From positions 1 through 14,382 of the forward strand of contig DATEYP010000312.1 of assembly GCA_035256085.1 (NCBI GenBank): 14,382 bases of DNA. The letters run 5' to 3'. This document shows, one piece after another, positions 1 through 5,968 of this stretch. Position 1 is the first letter of the stretch. Every line of letters begins with the position of its first letter. The stretch is from UBA6901 sp035256085. GTDB taxonomy: Bacteria; Pseudomonadota; Gammaproteobacteria; Acidiferrobacterales; UBA6901. The notes below the pieces were generated by a model. The model saw only the letters and a program-made list of their open reading frames with translations, was not told the DNA's origin and did no database searches. A program made the position numbers and the translations under genes.

Positions 1-1
1 G

Positions 2-70
2 GGGAAGAGCTATCGATTGAAGGGGCGCATCACGGCGCGTGAAGTTGACAGCACGCTTCGTAATCCGTAA
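2..70 (+). CDS. 3' end of an ORF, probably an IS21-type transposition protein (partial)
   Basis: The frame is open from the window edge and ends GKSYRLKGR...LRNP at a TAA at 68-70, so only 22 codons are visible. That is too little to identify a family by itself. The attribution comes from context: 18 bases after the stop lies a pair of 20-bp direct repeats typical of IS21-family ends, where the ATPase helper gene istB is usually the last gene before the right end. It could instead be the end of an unrelated host gene. Confidence 0.4.
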   Translation, partial: GKSYRLKGRITAREVDSTLRNP

Positions 71-88
71 AAGCAGTTATCCGGCGGC

Positions 89-133
89 GTGGCCCCGATT
101 AGGTGAGATGGCGGTGGCCCCGATTAGGTGGGA
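89..133 (+). repeat. Two 20-bp direct repeats at the IS end
   Basis: Copies at 89-108 and 114-133 read GTGGCCCCGATTAGGTGRGA, identical except for one base (A or G), and start 25 bp apart. A repeat pitch of this kind suits transposase binding sites at an IS21-type end. This is seen directly; the transposase-binding role is inferred. Confidence 0.75.
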
Positions 134-179
134 CGGGACACGCGGTCGCGATATCGGGGAATCGTGCAGGACGATTAAT

Positions 180-226
180 GCGTAAAATGCGTAAAATGGG
201 ACGCTACCCTTTATAATTTATAATTT
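180..226 (+). repeat. AT-rich stretch with tandem micro-repeats after nadB
   Basis: GCGTAAAAT occurs twice in tandem (180-188 and 189-197). It is followed by GGGACGCTACCC (198-209) and then TTATAAT twice (211-217, 218-224). The stretch lies between the IS end and the nadB stop. No intrinsic terminator with a T-run is visible for nadB here. It may be a remnant of a dispersed repeat, which cannot be judged from one copy. Confidence 0.45.
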
Positions 227-240
227 CGCTGACAGCGGGT

Positions 241-1989
241 TTAGCTGCCAACCGAATGCTCCGGAGTGAGTACCGTGTCGCACGCCTCGGGCGCAAGCTG
301 CGGATAGTCGCGCGAGTAGTGCAGGCCGCGTGATTCGCGGCGTTGCTGGGCCGAGCGGATGATGAGTTCGGCGACCAGCGCCAGGTTGCGCAGCTCGATC
401 AGGTCGCTGTTGATGCGGAAGTTGCTGTAGTACTCGCGGATTTCTTCGCGCAGCAGCTTCACGCGATGCTGGGCGCGCTCCAGGCGCTTGTTGGTGCGTA
501 CGATACCGACGTAATCCCACATGAAGCGGCGCAGTTCATCCCAGTTGTGCGAGACCACCACCAGCTCGTCCGCATCCGACACGCGGCTTTCGTCCCACAA
601 CGGCAGGTCGGTGGCGGCGGCCGGCGCCTGCGCGAGTTGCGCGCGGATGTCTTCGGCGGCGGCCTCGGCAAACACCAGGCATTCGAGCAGCGAGTTGCTG
701 GCGAGGCGATTCGCGCCGTGCAGGCCGGTGAAGGCGCATTCGCCGGCGGCGTACAGGCCGGGCAGATCGGTGCGCGCGCGCAGGTCGGTCATCACGCCAC
801 CACAGGTGTAATGCGCGGCCGGCACCACCGGGATCTTCTGGCGGGTCATGTCGATGCCGTATTCCTTGAGCCGCGCGTAGATGGTCGGGAAGTGTGCGCG
901 CACGAAATCCGCCGGCTTGTGGCTGATGTCGAGGTACACGCAGTCGAGGCCGCGGCGTTTCATCTCGAAGTCGATGGCGCGCGCCACCACGTCGCGCGAG
1001 GCGAGCTCGCCGCGCGGGTCATGTGCCTGCATGAACGGCTTGCCATCCGGCAACAGCAGCCGCCCACCCTCGCCACGCACCGCCTCGGTAATCAGGAAAG
1101 TGCGTGCCAGCGGGTGGTACAGGCAGGTCGGATGGAACTGCACGAATTCCATGTTCGCCACCCGGCAGCCGGCGCGCCAGGCCATGGCCACGCCGTCACC
1201 GGTCGAGGTGTCGGGGTTGCTGGTATACAGGTAGACCTTGGAGGCGCCACCGGTGGCGAGCACCACGAAACGCGCAGCGAATACCTCGACATGACCGCTC
1301 GGCTTGTTCAGGGCATACAGTCCGAGGACGCGGTTATCGCCGATGGGAGACGTAATAGGCGGGACGTCAGGGACACGTGTCCGAGGGCCGCGCGCCGATT
1401 CGGAAGCCCTACTCGCTTCGCTTGTTCGTCCTGTCATACGAGCAGGCGCGCCTGCGGTTTCGCCGCCACGCCCCAGCTTGCGGCGCGTAATCAGGTCCAC
1501 GGCGATGTGGTTTTCCAGCAGGGTGATATTCGGGTGCGCGCGCACCCGGCCGGCGAGGGTCGTTTCCATGGCCTTGCCGGTGGCGTCGGCGGCGTGAATC
1601 ACGCGCCGGTGGCTGTGCCCGCCCTCGCGGGTCAGGTGATAGTGCGGCCGCCCGTCCGGACCGAGTTCGCGGGTAAAGCCCACCCCCTGGTCGATGAGCC
1701 AGCGAATCGCCGCCGGGCCGCGCTGCACGGTGAATTCCACGATATCGGGGTGACACAGCCCGCCACCGGCCTGAAGCGTGTCCTGAATGTGCGCGCTGAA
1801 CGAATCGGCATCATTCAAAACCGCGGCCACCCCTCCTTGGGCATAGAGACTCGATCCCTGGGTGAGGTCGGCTTTGGCCAGCACGGTGACTTTGGCGCTA
1901 TCGGCCAGGCGCAGGGCCAGACTCAGACCGGCCACACCACTGCCCACGATCAGAACGTCCGTGGCGTGAATAGGCTGGGTTGCGGGCAT
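241..1989 (-). CDS. nadB: L-aspartate oxidase (NadB)
   Basis: FAD enzyme of the cytoplasm that oxidises L-aspartate to iminoaspartate, the first step of de novo NAD synthesis with NadA. The Rossmann FAD motif VGSGVAGLSLAL is near residues 15-27, with QGGVAAVL (51-58), ATGGASKVY (245-253), RGELASRD (326-333), HYTCGGVM (393-400) and the C-terminal FAD contacts GLHGANRLASNSLLEC (422-437). At 582 residues it is about 40 longer than E. coli NadB (540). The excess is a low-complexity Arg/Ser/Thr/Pro/Gly insert at about 172-218, between VDLITRRKLG and NRVLGLYALN. ATG 1989 is the only sensible start, because MPATQPIHATDVLIVG leads straight into the FAD fold, but no clear Shine-Dalgarno precedes it. 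It is divergent from rpoE, as in many gammaproteobacteria. Identity is near certain. Confidence 0.97.
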   Translation of the reverse strand: MPATQPIHATDVLIVGSGVAGLSLALRLADSAKVTVLAKADLTQGSSLYAQGGVAAVLNDADSFSAHIQDTLQAGGGLCHPDIVEFTVQRGPAAIRWLIDQGVGFTRELGPDGRPHYHLTREGGHSHRRVIHAADATGKAMETTLAGRVRAHPNITLLENHIAVDLITRRKLGRGGETAGAPARMTGRTSEASRASESARGPRTRVPDVPPITSPIGDNRVLGLYALNKPSGHVEVFAARFVVLATGGASKVYLYTSNPDTSTGDGVAMAWRAGCRVANMEFVQFHPTCLYHPLARTFLITEAVRGEGGRLLLPDGKPFMQAHDPRGELASRDVVARAIDFEMKRRGLDCVYLDISHKPADFVRAHFPTIYARLKEYGIDMTRQKIPVVPAAHYTCGGVMTDLRARTDLPGLYAAGECAFTGLHGANRLASNSLLECLVFAEAAAEDIRAQLAQAPAAATDLPLWDESRVSDADELVVVSHNWDELRRFMWDYVGIVRTNKRLERAQHRVKLLREEIREYYSNFRINSDLIELRNLALVAELIIRSAQQRRESRGLHYSRDYPQLAPEACDTVLTPEHSVGS

Positions 1990-2028
1990 GGATGATGGTG
2001 AGGCGGGTAGAGTAGGTGAATTTTAGGG

Positions 2029-2034
2029 TATGAT
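2029..2034 (+). promoter_or_regulatory. Weak candidate -10 box upstream of the rpoE leader ORF
   Basis: TATGAT matches the sigma-70 -10 consensus at five of six bases, 23 bp before the ATG of the 49-codon leader ORF. No convincing -35 lies 16-18 bp upstream (about GGTAGA), so it would need an activator. It would supply the longer transcript that includes the leader ORF. Low confidence. Confidence 0.25.
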
Positions 2035-2056
2035 CTCGCCGGCCGTGACGTTGTCC

Positions 2057-2206
2057 ATGAGAAAAACCATCAACGGCAACTATAACCACGGTCGATGCGG
2101 CAGGGCGAACTTTATTTTCCCGCCGTGGTCTTTAATAACCGGTAGCACAATGTTGCCGGGCAGGGGGAAGGGGACAGGCCCGGATGGTCGGCGAGCGCGG
2201 TATTGA
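2057..2206 (+). CDS. Small basic ORF in the rpoE leader (rseD-like candidate)
   Basis: ATG 2057 opens a 49-codon frame (MRKTINGNYNHGRCGR...RRARY) that ends at TGA 2204-2206, 23 bp inside rpoE in another frame. It is strongly basic, with many Arg and Lys. In E. coli a leader peptide of similar size, rseD, has been described at this place, overlapping and translationally coupled to rpoE. Position, size and charge match; I cannot claim sequence homology. Against it: no clear Shine-Dalgarno before ATG 2057, and the sigma-E promoter (start near 2140) lies inside the ORF. Only an upstream promoter could express the whole frame, while an internal ATG at 2150 would remain on the sigma-E transcript. 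It could be chance. Confidence 0.3.
   Translation: MRKTINGNYNHGRCGRANFIFPPWSLITGSTMLPGRGKGTGPDGRRARY
2107..2133 (+). promoter_or_regulatory. Sigma-E-type autoregulatory promoter of rpoE
   Basis: GAACTT at 2107-2112, a 16-base spacer, then TCTTT at 2129-2133. This fits the known extracytoplasmic sigma-E/AlgU promoter form (GAACTT, 16-17 bases, TCtga/TCaaa), with a perfect -35 and a fair -10. The expected start near 2140 gives a leader of about 45 bases before the rpoE ATG. It implies that RpoE activates its own operon. Confidence 0.8.
2166..2184 (+). promoter_or_regulatory. GGA cluster at the rpoE ribosome binding site (possible CsrA/RsmA site)
   Basis: Three GGA triplets lie at 2166-2168, 2172-2174 and 2182-2184; the last overlaps the A of the rpoE start codon and the others lie in the purine-rich Shine-Dalgarno region. 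CsrA/RsmA binds GGA motifs in leaders and blocks initiation, and CsrA control of E. coli rpoE has been described. Here the motifs are seen; the regulation is inferred, and a purine-rich ribosome site yields GGA by chance fairly often. Confidence 0.35.
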
Positions 2207-2765
2207 TCAGCAACTGGTGGTGCGGGTCCAGAAGGGCGACAAGTCGGCCTTCGACCTGCTGGTACGCAAATACCAGCACCGCATCGCCAAGCTGGTGTCA
2301 CGATACGTGTATGACCGGTCGGAGGTCGAGGACGTCACCCAGGAGGCCTTTATCAAGGCTTACCGTGCCATCAAGGGTTTTCGCGGCGAGAGTGCCTTTT
2401 ATACCTGGCTCTATCGCATTGCGATCAACACGGCCAAGAATTACCTGGTGGCGCAGGGCCGCCGGCCGTCGATCGCCGATGTCGAAACGGAAGATGCCGA
2501 GGCGAGCGATATCGGCACCAACCTGCGCGATGCCACGACGCCGGAACGCCATCTGCTGGCCGACGAGATCGGCCGTACCGTGGAACGGGTGTTGACTGCG
2601 ATGCCTGAGGATTTGCGTACCGCCGTGACATTGCGCGAGATCGACGGGTTGAGCTACGAGGAGATCGCCGAGGTCATGGATTGCCCGATCGGTACGGTGC
2701 GCTCGCGCATCTTCCGGGCACGCGAGGCGATCGACAAGGAATTACAACCGCTCCTCGAAGACTAG
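2184..2765 (+). CDS. rpoE: RNA polymerase sigma factor RpoE (AlgU/sigma-E)
   Basis: ECF sigma factor that directs RNA polymerase to envelope-stress promoters. It is held at the membrane by RseA and released when RseA is cleaved. Its 193 residues match the family length. Region 2 spans about 23-92, with RYVYDRSEVEDVTQEAFIKAYRA partly visible at 40-62 and FYTWLYRIAINTAKNYL at 72-88. Region 4 spans about 130-185, with LPEDLR-like MPEDLRTAVTLRE at 140-152 and the helix-turn-helix DGLSYEEIAEVMDCPIGTVR at 154-173. ATG 2184 follows a purine-rich ribosome site (AGGGGGAAGGGGA). A sigma-E promoter lies just upstream. It is first in the operon with rseA, rseB and mucD. Confidence 0.97.
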   Translation: MVGERGIDQQLVVRVQKGDKSAFDLLVRKYQHRIAKLVSRYVYDRSEVEDVTQEAFIKAYRAIKGFRGESAFYTWLYRIAINTAKNYLVAQGRRPSIADVETEDAEASDIGTNLRDATTPERHLLADEIGRTVERVLTAMPEDLRTAVTLREIDGLSYEEIAEVMDCPIGTVRSRIFRAREAIDKELQPLLED

Positions 2766-2796
2766 GGACACACTAACGATTTTCAGTCAGGACTGG

Positions 2797-3336
2797 ATGA
2801 GCATGAAAGAAAATATTTCAGCTTTACTGGATGGCGAAGGCAACGATCTGGAACGTGAGCACGCGCTGCGTGCGTTGGGCACGGATCCGGCACTACGCGC
2901 AACCTGGGAGCGCTACCACCTGGCGAGTGCAGCCATACGCCGCGAACTCGATGTCGTAGTCAGTCCCGGCCTGGTCGACCGCATTCATGAGAGTTTGCGA
3001 CATGAGACCCTGAATGAGCCGACTCATGCTTTTTTCACACCGCGCCTGCTGAAATTCAGTGCCGGCCTGGCTATCGCCGCATCGGTTGCCGTTGTTTCCC
3101 TTCTGAATCTCCCGCCGCTGGTTTCTCCCTCCGCCGTCCCCGTCGCCCGCCAGGCCACCGGCAAGAGTACCGTGGCGGATGCGCGCCAAATGCCACCCGA
3201 ACAGCGGCGCGCGCTTAACCCGTACCTGGTGCAGCACGGGGAGTTCACACCGGCCGCGGGCATGAACGGCATGCTGTCGTACGTGCGCGTGGTCGGCCGT
3301 GACAGCGTTGCCACGGACAATGCGAACGCCGAATGA
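2797..3336 (+). CDS. rseA: Anti-sigma-E factor RseA (MucA type)
   Basis: Single-pass inner-membrane protein whose cytoplasmic N-terminal domain binds and silences RpoE. Regulated proteolysis of its periplasmic and membrane parts frees the sigma factor. The N-terminal anti-sigma domain shows ISALLDGE (7-14) and WERYHLASAAIR (37-48). A membrane segment lies at about 86-106, and the periplasmic C-terminal part contains NPYLVQHGEF and GMNGMLSYVRVVG (155-167), the region RseB would contact. Length is 179 residues. Two starts are possible, ATG 2797 or ATG 2803 (MSMKEN). AGGA at 2789-2792 is 4 bases from the first and 10 from the second, so the choice is open. It lies 31 bp after rpoE and overlaps rseB by 4 bases (ATGA). 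Confidence 0.93.
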   Translation: MSMKENISALLDGEGNDLEREHALRALGTDPALRATWERYHLASAAIRRELDVVVSPGLVDRIHESLRHETLNEPTHAFFTPRLLKFSAGLAIAASVAVVSLLNLPPLVSPSAVPVARQATGKSTVADARQMPPEQRRALNPYLVQHGEFTPAAGMNGMLSYVRVVGRDSVATDNANAE

Positions 3337-4304
3337 CCGGGTTTCCCCTTCGCCGCGTTACCCTGGCGCTGTCACTCGGCCTTGCGGCCCCGCTGGTGCA
3401 AGCCGCCGATGCGCAGGCCTTGTTTGCGCGCATGCATCAGGCCGGACGTAGCCTCGATTATGAAGGCACATTCGTCTATCAGCGCGGCGATCGGATGGAA
3501 AGTCTGCGCATTATTCACAAGACCGGTGTGCGCGGTGTGCGCGAACGGCTGGTGTCGCTGAATGGAGCGCCACGCGAAATCATCCGCACCGACAGCGAAG
3601 TACGTTGTTACCTTCCGGACGAGAACGCAGCCCTCATCGAACACCGCCGTGCCGACAACCGCAGCTTTCCGGCGCTTCTGCCCGACTCGCTCGCGCAGCT
3701 GAAGGACAATTACAACATTCATGTCGGCAATCAGGGACGCGTGGCCGGTCGCAAGACTGTCTCGATGCATATCATGCCGCGCGATGCCTATCGTTACGGT
3801 TACCTGTTGTGGGCGGACGATGCCAGCGGCCTGCTGCTCAAGGCCAGCCTGCTGGATGAGCGCGGCGGCGTGGTCGAACAGTACATGTTTACACAGGTGA
3901 ACATCGGCAAACCCATCTCTGAATCGGATCTCAAACCGCAATACCCGACCAGTGGAATTGTCTGGCAGCGTGCCGGCGACGCGACGCCGGCACCATCGGC
4001 CGGGAAGTGGACGGCCGAACGCCTGCCAGCCGGATTCACCCTTAGCGCACGCATGATGCGCATGCTGCCGGCGCGCCAACAGCCGGTCGAGCACCTCGTG
4101 TATTCCGATGGTCTCGCCGCGGTCTCGGTATTTATCGAGCAGGCCGGGAGCGGTGACAAGTCCAATGTGCTCTCGGGCCTGACCCACATGGGTTCGGTGC
4201 ATGCCTTCGGCAGGATCGTCGATGGACACCAGGTCACTGTCGTTGGGGAAGCGCCCGCCCTGACGGTGGACATGATTGGCGGTTCAGTGAGGGTTGGTCC
4301 GTGA
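3333..4304 (+). CDS. rseB: Sigma-E regulatory protein RseB (MucB type)
   Basis: Periplasmic protein that binds the RseA periplasmic domain and shields it from the first-cut protease; it is thought to sense lipid or lipopolysaccharide intermediates. A signal peptide is visible (basic LRR, hydrophobic LALSLGLAAPL, likely cut after VQA at residue 24). The N-terminal lipoprotein-carrier-like domain covers about 26-195, with YEGTFVYQRG (43-52) and AYRYGYLLWAD. The smaller C-terminal domain covers about 215-318, with the typical LPAGFTLSARMMRML and HLVYSDGLAAVSVFIE. Length 323 is usual. ATG 3333 overlaps the rseA stop as ATGA, indicating coupling. No rseC/mucC follows. Confidence 0.94.
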   Translation: MTGFPLRRVTLALSLGLAAPLVQAADAQALFARMHQAGRSLDYEGTFVYQRGDRMESLRIIHKTGVRGVRERLVSLNGAPREIIRTDSEVRCYLPDENAALIEHRRADNRSFPALLPDSLAQLKDNYNIHVGNQGRVAGRKTVSMHIMPRDAYRYGYLLWADDASGLLLKASLLDERGGVVEQYMFTQVNIGKPISESDLKPQYPTSGIVWQRAGDATPAPSAGKWTAERLPAGFTLSARMMRMLPARQQPVEHLVYSDGLAAVSVFIEQAGSGDKSNVLSGLTHMGSVHAFGRIVDGHQVTVVGEAPALTVDMIGGSVRVGP

Positions 4305-4351
4305 GCACAAGCGATATGTCCCGTTCGCAGGAGTGTTGTGTTCATCGTTAA
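4301..4351 (+). other. Tiny ORF overlapping the rseB stop, in the usual place of rseC/mucC
   Basis: GTG at 4301-4303 overlaps the rseB TGA in the same GTGA style used elsewhere in this block, then runs 16 codons (MSTSDMSRSQECCVHR) to TAA. In many gammaproteobacteria rseC/mucC stands here. This could be a leftover of a lost gene or simply spacer. Nothing in 16 codons identifies it. Confidence 0.15.
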
Positions 4352-4366
4352 TCAATTTCAAACAGA

Positions 4367-5791
4367 ATGAAGCATCACGCCGGCGCAGTTGCCATGCTCT
4401 TCGGCCTGTGGTTGCTGGTGCTGGGTGTGCCCGTGCCGGCCGCTCCGCAGTTGCGTGCACTGCCGGACTTCACACCGCTCGTGGAAAGCAATGCCCCGGC
4501 GGTGGTGAATATCAGCACCACCCAGCTGGTGAGACGTCCAGCCGGGCCGGGTGCGGAAATGCCGCAGGCCCCGGAAGGAAATGCCCCGTTCAATGATTTC
4601 CTGCGCCGTTATTTCGGCGAAGACGAGCTGCCCCCCGAATTTTTCGACAACAAATCGCTCGGTTCGGGTTTCCTGGTCTCGCCGGACGGTTACATCCTTA
4701 CCTGCGCGCACGTAGTGGAAAATGCCACCGAGATCCTGGTGCGTCTGACCGACCGGCGTGAATTCACCGCCAAGGTGATCGGCGCCGACCGGCGCAGCGA
4801 TGTAGCACTGCTCAAGATTGACGCCACCGGTCTGCCGCAGGTACGCATCGGTGACCCGGAGAAGGTGCGGGTCGGCGAATGGGTGCTCGCCATCGGCTCG
4901 CCGTTCGGTTTCGAAAGTTCCGCGACCGCCGGTATCGTCTCGGCCAAAGGCCGCAGCCTGCCGCGCGAGAACTATGTGCCGTTCATCCAGACCGACGTCG
5001 CCATCAATCCCGGCAACTCCGGCGGGCCGCTGTTCAACCTGCGGGGCGAGGTGATTGGCATCAATTCGCAGATCTACAGCCGCACCGGCGGTTTCATGGG
5101 ACTGTCGTTTGCGGTGCCGATTGACATCGTCATGCAGGTGGCGAAACAGCTCAAGGCCTCCGGGCACGTGAAGCGCGGCTGGATTGGCGTGTCCATTCAA
5201 GATGTCACACGCGAGTTGGCCGAATCGTTTGGCATGCAGCGTCCATCCGGGGCCCTGATCGCCGATGTCCTGGCGGACGGTCCGGCAGCCAAATCCGACC
5301 TGCGCGTGGGAGATGTGGTGGTGGAATACGAAAGCCATCGAATCAACCTGTCTGCCGATCTGCCGCCCCTCGTCGGCCAGACCGCACCTGGCACACGCGC
5401 CAAGCTCGGCATCATCCGCAATGGCCAGGCACAGACGCTGTCCATCGCCATTGCCGAGCTGCCGGAAGAAACCGGCGGGGTACGCCCCGCGCCTCCGGCC
5501 GGGCCGGAACGGCCGGGAGTGCTCGGCATGCAGCTCAAGGACCTCACGCCTGCGCAGCGCAAACAGCTGGGGGTGAGCCAGGGCGTGCTGGTGGAGAGGG
5601 TGGACGAGGGACCGGCGCACAAGGCCGGGGTTCGGCCGGGTGATGTGATCCAGCAGGTACAGGGCCGGCCGATGCGTTCGGCCGCCGAGCTGCGCGATCT
5701 TGCGCCACAGTTGCCACGCAAGAAACCGGTGCCGGTGCTGGTGCGGCGCGGGGCCGCGGCCCTGTTTCTGGCGCTGCGCATCTCAGAATAA
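4367..5791 (+). CDS. mucD: Periplasmic serine endoprotease, DegP/HtrA family (MucD)
   Basis: Envelope quality-control protease and chaperone that degrades misfolded periplasmic proteins; in Pseudomonas the gene in this position restrains the AlgU response. The signal peptide covers about 1-26 (hydrophobic AVAMLFGLWLLVLGVPVP). The trypsin-like domain has the triad His115 (TCAHVV), Asp145 (SDVALL) and Ser218 (NPGNSGGPL). PDZ1 spans about 265-365 (GWIGVSIQDV) and PDZ2 about 385-472 (GVLVERVDEGPAHKAGVRPGD). At 474 residues it matches two-PDZ family members. The usual AH is preceded by Cys113. ATG 4367 has a weak ribosome site; an in-frame TAA 18 bases upstream limits alternatives. It lies 62 bp after rseB and is probably in the rpoE operon. 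Confidence 0.94.
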   Translation: MKHHAGAVAMLFGLWLLVLGVPVPAAPQLRALPDFTPLVESNAPAVVNISTTQLVRRPAGPGAEMPQAPEGNAPFNDFLRRYFGEDELPPEFFDNKSLGSGFLVSPDGYILTCAHVVENATEILVRLTDRREFTAKVIGADRRSDVALLKIDATGLPQVRIGDPEKVRVGEWVLAIGSPFGFESSATAGIVSAKGRSLPRENYVPFIQTDVAINPGNSGGPLFNLRGEVIGINSQIYSRTGGFMGLSFAVPIDIVMQVAKQLKASGHVKRGWIGVSIQDVTRELAESFGMQRPSGALIADVLADGPAAKSDLRVGDVVVEYESHRINLSADLPPLVGQTAPGTRAKLGIIRNGQAQTLSIAIAELPEETGGVRPAPPAGPERPGVLGMQLKDLTPAQRKQLGVSQGVLVERVDEGPAHKAGVRPGDVIQQVQGRPMRSAAELRDLAPQLPRKKPVPVLVRRGAAALFLALRISE

Positions 5792-5857
5792 GCTGGGAAT
5801 AAGCCGGTACAAGCACCCCTGAAACCGGTTATGATGCATATTCTATCCGATCCGCAG

Positions 5858-5886
5858 TTGTCCTTTTGAGCACATGGCATTATTTC
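5858..5886 (+). promoter_or_regulatory. Candidate sigma-70 promoter upstream of lepA (weak)
   Basis: TTGTCC at 5858-5863, a 17-base spacer and TATTTC at 5881-5886 give a partial match. Transcription would start near 5892 and run at once into the hairpin at 5903-5923. If real, the hairpin would attenuate lepA transcription. An alternative -10-like TATGAT lies at 5830-5835 without a good -35. Confidence 0.25.
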
Positions 5887-5902
5887 TTCTGAACGGTGCA
5901 GG

Positions 5903-5929
5903 AAGGGCGCCCGCGGTGCCCTTTTCTTG
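5903..5929 (+). terminator. Intrinsic terminator-like hairpin between mucD and lepA
   Basis: A 9-bp stem (AAGGGCGCC with GGTGCCCTT, one G-U pair), a CGC loop, then TTCTT after the stem. It lies 111 bp after the mucD stop and 40 bp before the lepA ATG. It most likely ends the rpoE operon. Because almost no room remains for a promoter after it, it may also act as a partial terminator or attenuator for lepA. Confidence 0.65.
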
Positions 5930-5968
5930 TCCCGCGAATCCCGGCGCAGGTCTTTCCGAGGTGCTGGC

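Larger units (their letters stand above)
1..140 (+). mobile_element. Right end of an IS21-like insertion sequence (partial)
   Basis: After an ORF end at 70 there are two near-identical repeats, then the sequence GGGACA ending in CA at 139-140. IS21-family elements are known to end in TG...CA and to carry several subterminal direct repeats of about 20 bp at each end. The left part of the element lies outside the window, so the matching end and target duplication cannot be seen. The boundary at 140 is inferred. The element lies about 100 bp downstream of the nadB stop and does not break that gene. Confidence 0.45.

Noticed and set aside
343..1995. 550-codon plus-strand ORF opposite nadB
   Set aside because: Exactly antisense to a certain gene; composition (His, Ala, Gly, Arg-rich) is that of a GC-rich shadow, with no family motif.
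4358..5620. 420-codon minus-strand ORF opposite mucD
   Set aside because: Antisense shadow of a protease with an intact catalytic triad; no ribosome site or motif of its own.
5927..5968. TTG start 14 codons upstream of the chosen lepA start
   Set aside because: It lies in the tail of a terminator hairpin, lacks a ribosome site, and adds residues that LepA homologs do not have.
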